In this document: one piece after another, positions 38,201-45,745 of the stretch
How the letters are laid out: the number at the start of each line of letters is the position of its first letter
How positions within the stretch are numbered: the stretch's first letter is position 1
NCBI RefSeq assembly: GCF_008831285.2
Contig: NC_045146.1
Span: forward strand, 5,406,972 to 5,470,971
DNA from: Nymphaea colorata
Lineage: Eukaryota > Streptophyta > Magnoliopsida > Nymphaeales > Nymphaeaceae
DNA length: 64,000 nt
Direction: 5' to 3'
Translations under genes and position numbers: made by a program
Notes under the pieces: generated by a model
The model's input: only the letters and a program-made list of their open reading frames with translations
The model's database searches: none
Told to the model about the DNA's origin: nothing

Positions 38201-41200
38201 CACAACAGACAATTTCAACGCCGTTTAACTGTAAGTTACACAAATCGGTACGACAAGGAGAAAGTTTGTATGATTGAAACAAATCGTACATGCTTACTAT
38301 GTGACAGACCGTCCTGTTTGCGTAAGAACAATTACATGTGACATTGTTGTTCGATGAATCCATCCACCCTCCACTCCCCGAGCATGGATCCACGCTGAAA
38401 TTCCAATCCCTCTTTCCCAACTTGGTTGCAACTGCTTTGAGTGCAGCGGCTAACGGAATTCATGGAAAACACAGTAATCAAGTAGAGTCTCGCTTCTTCT
38501 TTTTTCATCTTCAATCCTTGATAGCACAGTCCAGTATTCCACCACCAATGAAGTCCGTGGTCAATAGCAAAAGCACAGGAAAATGATACCGATGAACACC
38601 GCAAACTTGTTCTCAAACTTGAGTTTAAAGAACAGAGAGTGAAAGCACCAACAGTAGTGGTGGTAGAGTAATGAAAAGTTTTAAACCGTTACTCCGGACA
38701 TGAGTTGGAGTGAATTGACCCTCGACTCGCGGGGTCTACCCGATCACTTGGCAATATTTTCATATGCATAAACGGTGCTTTTGATTCGTTATAAATTAAT
38801 ATTTTATTATAATAATGTATATGCATATGTAAACTACAAGCTTTAGCAATATATTTACTACAATTATATAATATTATATATATCTCTTATATATGTAATG
38901 CACTCAAAATTTTATATAATATGCGGGTTTCATATCATTTATAAGTACACTTATAGCGTATAATTTGAAGACTTAGATCATATCCATAGATGACTTCGTT
39001 AAACCCACATTTGACTCGGGCAAAATTCGGATAGTTCCGACTGTTCATCCTATAACTCGGTCCGACCCTATTACATGTGATCTTATGCTTGAAAAATATA
39101 AGGGAGATCTTCCGACACTTTAAAGCTTTTGTTTTCTTGAAAAATAAAGGTATATGAAGCACACAAAATATGTAAAAGTATGAACGTATGAAAGAGAGCC
39201 GAAAAAAGCAACAGTGTTAGACCAATAGATTGATAGAAAGATGCAACATTTTAAAGATCGGTATCTTCTGATTCTGGAAATATCATATTTTTCTCACATT
39301 TATATTGCCACTGGAAATTTTAACAATCCGGAAAGGCCAAGATTTTCTAGTCACTTTGGGGTTGTTTGATTGCTTCTGATTTTCAAGTACTCAGAATTTG
39401 AAATTCACGGATTTAAGATCAAACTCCCCCTTTCTCCTCTCTTTTTCTCAATGTAGAAAAGTAGGCTAAGGATTTTGAATGTAGATATTAGGTCAGATCT
39501 GAAATCCTTGGTTTGATAAACCATGAATTTCATCATGGACCTTTTATTACATCAGCAGAAGCATGTCACAACAGATTTTTAGATTTTAAATATGAGGCAA
39601 TCAAACGCCCCCTTAATCACATGTATGCGGGCAGTTACGACAAGTCTACTAAATAGGACCCAATTTCGTATTTAAGCGAACATAAGCACGAGCAGGTGAC
39701 TCGATCAGAGTTCAGAATCACCAAATCCAAAAACACTGTAAGGAGCAAGGCTCGGTTAAGAAATTTCTATGTCGAACATTCAAGCCGTTCTTGCTTGAGG
39801 TCTGTCTGCACTTTTGTCAATGCAAAGAGTATCAGCCTAAGAACTTGACTGGGCCAAGCTTGCTTACCTGTGGCTGTGACCATACCCAATGTATGGTATG
39901 CCGAACCCAAATCCAGATTTGGAACGACGACCGACTGTACTAGAAGCTTAGCATTGCACCTACGTCTAGAATCATTTGACTCTGAACCCGGTGATAGCGT
40001 TGGATTATCGGGATCCGTTCGTACTGCCAAAAGCTTTCAACATGTCCTAAAATCAGGAAGACCTATGGGTGTGGAGACCTTGATGACAGGCTTGACTTTG
40101 TTCAGACAATTTAACCAGGGCGGATCAGATTTTTTTTCATTGATCATTAAATATATAGTTAACAAAATTTCAATTGACTATGAGTAAGCTTAGGCATTGG
40201 GCTGGCCCGACATTTAAAACTGGGGCTCGGGGCCAGCTCGATTCAAAAAACCCAAGCCCGGCCCGATTACATTAAAAAAATATTTTTTAATATAAAATAA
40301 ATATATAAAAATAATAAATTATTATTATTATTATTATTATTATATAATTAAAAACAAATCGTTATCGGGCTCGATTCAGGCTTATCGGGCCCGCCCAGCC
40401 GGCCTAGGTCACGTTTTCTTGGGCCCGAGTCGGGTCGGGTACCGAGTACTCGGTGGCAGCCGGCCCGGTGCCCAAGCTTAACTATGAGACAATGACCTAA
40501 ATCTCATGGGCTAGCTCATATAACTGGACCCAGGTTTGTTTAGGTCCTACACTCAGGAAGCGGTGCCAGAATTTTTTCACGAGGGAAGCGAAATTAAAGT
40601 TTCTAAATGAAGTGGGGCAAGGGCCCATGCAGGCCCCCCTTTGGCTCCGCCCCTGTTACCACTAAAATAGAGAGATTGGGCTCCATGGAACATAGGCTCC
40701 ATTGAGACCCCACGCATCACTGCTCCTGATCCCTGAGGTTACGCTTAGAGAAGCTTGTCTTGAAGGAGAAAAATCAACCTTAGTCCCAAATAAAAGAAGC
40801 TGATGCTTAAGAAGAGCAAAATAAAGCATAAATATTTACAGAAGACAGAAGTAAACAAAGAAATTTCGGTAGATCGACTAGTGTGAAAGCCCAGCCCTGA
40901 GGGCAAGTTCCCCACAAAAATTTTCCCCGGATCTCAGATCCAACAGTAAGAGGCACGGAGCAGTCGTTGAGGGAGCTTTTCCATCAAGGCGTGGCCTAAT
41001 TACGAATCCAGTAATTCCAGGAACCAGGCCATGGAAAGATGCTCTGCCCACTAACACTATTTTGAGCCTTTTGTTTCTTTATAAGTTTATCTAAGTTTAA
41101 TTCAACCCGCGCTTGACAAATTTTATGCAAAGTTAGGATGTCGTCAGAAAAGGCGCAAAAAAGTTATTTCACCTTTGAACGCTGGAGGTCAAAACCAAGC

Positions 41201-44200
41201 CTAAATTATATAATACATATATGTTCGTTTGTTTTAGACTTGCATTTGACCTACGTCCCGGAAAGGGTCCCACTTTGCATAAAAATTATCAAGCAAGCTT
41301 TGAGAGAGAGAAAGAGAGAGAGCTATCACCGATCTATAGATGCATAGCTCTATTGTGTCATTTATATTTTTAAACATAAAATTTGATTGTAAATATCTTA
41401 AATTATTTTTAAAAATAAAAATATTAGCCCTATTTGACACATACCGGCTTATACTGCAACACGGAGCCCCTTTTTTAAAACAATAGATGATCATATAGGG
41501 GCCGAGCCAAGGTAGTGCTCACATAGTCCTGGCTTTCCCTTTATTTTTTTTTCATTTTCATGTAAATTTTAAAAAATTTCATTTGTTTTATATACAAATT
41601 TTGAAAAATGATATTTCAGTCATAATCAAAATTTATAAACTTTAATTCAGCTCCTCTCATAAAAAATCTCTAGCTATGCCCGCTTGGGTGATATCAATGG
41701 TCAGTAGGTTCTCAATTCATTCACCAGCCCTCAAGGATTTGAGCTATTAATGATATAGCGGGCTTTCCCTAGTGTCCTTGCTTGGTGGCTGGCAAGCGGC
41801 CATAGTACTTTGTTTCTTACACAAAAAAAAAAAAAGAAAAGGAACATGTACAAATGGGGATAGGCTCCTAACTTTACTACCCCTCTCCCTGCCTCCTATC
41901 AATTCCTCTTACTTGCAGGGCCTCAAGCTGCTTTGCCACCAATATATTTCAACTTGGCCCAAGGACATAGTGCCCAAGGTAATTAACTTAAAAGACCCAT
42001 CTTAAACAAGCCCTTATAGCCTCACCAGCTATGCTATAATGCTCCTCGAGTCAACTTACTTCCTTCGTTTACCAATATTTCTGGTCGAAACTCTGGCTAT
42101 GATGCTCCTCGAGTCAACTTACTTCCTTCGTTTACCAATATTTCTGATCGAACCTCTGACACTAAACCTTAAACTCGCTACTCGGTTCCGGAGTTTGTAA
42201 AATTAAAGACATTACTTTGAGTGTAAGTGCTAGGATGCTAGTTTAACATGGTTTCCTTATGCGATGCTTTCGATCCATTTAACTTTTGCAGGTCCGGATA
42301 GGTTAAGCTCCTAGAAAGTCTTTCTCCTAATAATAAAACTAATGGGTTTAGATGTGATCCAACGAAGTGCAAACAATATTAGATTAAACGTATTAATAAA
42401 TTCAAGTTGAACCTATAAACAAAAGATATTTGGCTCATAAAGTACAAAAAATATATATACTCGAAGGTTATTAAAAAATAACTAATAAGTACGTAGAATA
42501 CTTATGCACCGATCAAGTGTAGATATGGTGTAAATCCGAAAACAAACTTAAATCGGACACCACTTGAGACTGGTGTCTTCAAAGGTGTGCACCACAAAAG
42601 CAAAAGAAGGCTCGGTTCACACCCAACAAGCTAACAAGTGCTGGGCCGACACCTAAGCAGTACAACAACCTGAGCCAATTTGAGCTTGACTTAACTCGCT
42701 CCGTTAAGCTCGACTGGAGCTCGATTCCTTTATAAACCAATCGAGCTCAAGCTGAACTGAAAACTTGAGCTTAACAAGAGAAACTCGCATAACCTCATTT
42801 AATCTAGGTTTTTTTTTTTAATTTTCAACTTTAAAACAAACCAAGGAAAGAGATCAAGCCAAATGGGGAATTGGTAAACGAGGTTAAACAAGCTGAGCTT
42901 GACCCCAGACTCAGCCTATGTAGTAAAGGTCGAACTGAGCTTGTATTTCTAGCTCAAGCTGACTCAGCTTGTGTACAACCCTACCTAAGAAGCTGACGAG
43001 ACCGGTATAAGTAATTGCCGCAATGCTGAATAGCTGTCATAATAACATAATAATATGCAACTTAATTTATCATTAATGCCACCCACCTTTCAAACTTTTT
43101 GTGCTTTAATGTACAAAATATCCCGATTTCTGTTTCTCATTGATTTCTCGATATTTTCTCTAGTTAGTTGGATACTTTCCAAATGTCTATATACTGCTCA
43201 CCCAAAACAAAGGGTGCAACAAAAAAAAAAAGAAATTACACGATAATATATATATATATATATATATTATTCAGATCTACCACCAACTCCAACTCGAATA
43301 TAAATCACAAGCTCAACTCCAAAACCAACCTAACACCACTATCTATCTATATATATATTGAATTTAAAATTCAAAAAAATGCAAAAAGTAAGGTTATCAC
43401 CATATACTGTATTTAAAAATCAACAAGATCCAAAAAGTAAGGTTTGGATTCACAAATTCAAGCACAATGAAATCTAAACCATTACTTGCGGTATTAATTA
43501 CAGTTCTGTATATTAGTCATTGATGGAATCTTTATTAAAATAACGTGTGAAAAATGATTTGCAAAAAAAAATAGATTACTTGTTTATATTAATTTTTATT
43601 TCGCCTTTCTTGCCTTTCAAAATAAATATACCCAACAATAATTCCACAATAAAGAGAAAAGGTTAGTTGCCTTACAAGTTCAAACTGTGTATCAATTTCT
43701 TTGTAATTAAGATCTCATGTTCCACTTTTTAGATCAATAATGAAGGTTTAGATTGTATTAACGTTTGTTCCGATGTAAAGCGAAGACTCAAACTATGGTA
43801 TCCAATTGAAACTCCAATGAGAACCCTTTCCGCGCCCGGACCCCCACCCCCCACCCCCGCAAGGCAATGAAAATAGGACGAAGCGAGACATGCAAATACA
43901 TAGATCTACTTTCATATCTGCCTCCAAATTCGTTCTATCAGATCAAACATTCAATTTCACTTTATTTGCGCTCTTACAATAAATTAAATCGTCTTTCAAT
44001 ATTTCACAATGCCTTCGCCAGTTCTTTTTATATAAAGCTTATATAGCCAAACATGTCAGCTTTTGTACTTTATGTTTTCGCGTGATCACGGCCTTCAATA
44101 CCCAGCTTTTCGTATTTTGTCTCTTAAAACTATAATATTTGCCGTTATATAAATAAATGTAAAATGTTTCAAATTTATAACGTTTAAAAGTATATAAAAA

Positions 44201-45707
44201 ATTGATGTACAAATCAAATTATATATATATATTTTAAATAATCACTTTAATTTATCGGTGCCTTAAATTCAACCTATAGATACTTTTTTTATTCTCACGA
44301 ATTATTTTGTCCACTTTAATTTACAAATAAAGCCTGTCGACAAAACACAACATATGTATATTACACATAACCTTTACGACCGTATGGTACTTTTTAAATC
44401 TGGGAATACTAAATACTGTCCCAACCAGTGCAACATGAGAAGCCTGTCCGCCCCTATTACCTAATAGCTAAATCATGGTTAAATGAGAAGTAAATCATTG
44501 CTAAAAACTACATAAATTGTCATTATATATTAGACCCCTGCTAGTGCTAGTACACAAATGTGATTTTCAAAAATTTTATTATCCGTAGAGAAGTCTCCCC
44601 TTTATTTTTTTTTTGCATAAGGAGGCATCGGACCTTTTAGAACGGGCACTCCATTTGGCTTGCCCCATACCTTGCGATTTGCAAGGGGAGGCAGTGGCCT
44701 ATGCCATGGAGGGGAGGCAACAGCCTTTCTCCCCCAAAAAAAAAAAAGAAAAATTGCCTTTGACAAATTATTTTGAAAGATGGAGGCGGTCCCGACCCTG
44801 ATGATTTTGGAGACGGTCATTCCTTCTCTTGTTCTGCTTCGACTGGCTGCCGTGAGGCCCAGGCCCCAGGCGGGCATCACGGTGACTGCACTTTCCCACA
44901 ACAAGATGGCAGCATAGGCCCGTCATGTCGAACTTGGTGAGAGATACGGCAAATTTTAGAAAAAATTTAAAAACTAAAGAAAAATAAAATAAGTGAAAAA
45001 CTAATAACACAAACATAAAAAAAAATGTAATAAATAAAATTAAAAAAACTAAAAAAATGGAAAAAGGTGAATATAATGCAAAAAAACACGTTTTTTTGTT
45101 TTTAACGTCTTTTTAAATGTGTTTATATATATATTACAATAATCAAATGGTCTTTTATTTATTTTGTATAATTGAAAAGCATAGGCAAATGTGCATTACC
45201 GACAACAAGTTGCTCGGCCATGTTTTTAATAACGAAATACGTATTACTACATTTTTTAATTACACTAATGAAAAAAGTAATTATTTGTAAAGTGGTCTGT
45301 TACCGTTGGGTGAGATTATTATTTGTTATTTTATATCACTAAAAATCGTCGCAAAAGTTATAGTTGCGATGGCCAGTTAGCCACGGGTTTTAGTGACATG
45401 TTTTAAAAACACAATAATAAAAACATAACTATGTGGCTGTAAAAGTAAGTATCAAACAAACCCTGGTATACTAAATTTGGATTGGACTCATTAATACTAT
45501 CACCTAACACTTTATCTCTCCATCTCCTATTTGTCGGTTGGATTCTTCATCCCTCTTTTAAAGATAGAATTTGAGTGGGCAGAGCTCACCTTGGCTCCAC
45601 CTCAAATATTTTAAAAAATTCTACTTATTTTATAAAAAAATAAATATTTCAACTCTAATCAAAATTTAAAAGCTTTAATTCAATCCACTTTATTAAAAAT
45701 TTTTTGT

Positions 45708-45745
<38 letters not shown>

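Noticed and set aside
38332-38616. Minus-strand open frame starting upstream of exon 2 as a possible alternative first exon
   Set aside because: Its frame differs from the family frame in exon 2, and a proper signal-peptide exon exists at 46391-46505.
44602-45016. Overlapping open frames with GGAGGC and GCAAGG inverted motifs
   Set aside because: No protein family resemblance and no clear inverted-repeat ends; left as intron sequence.
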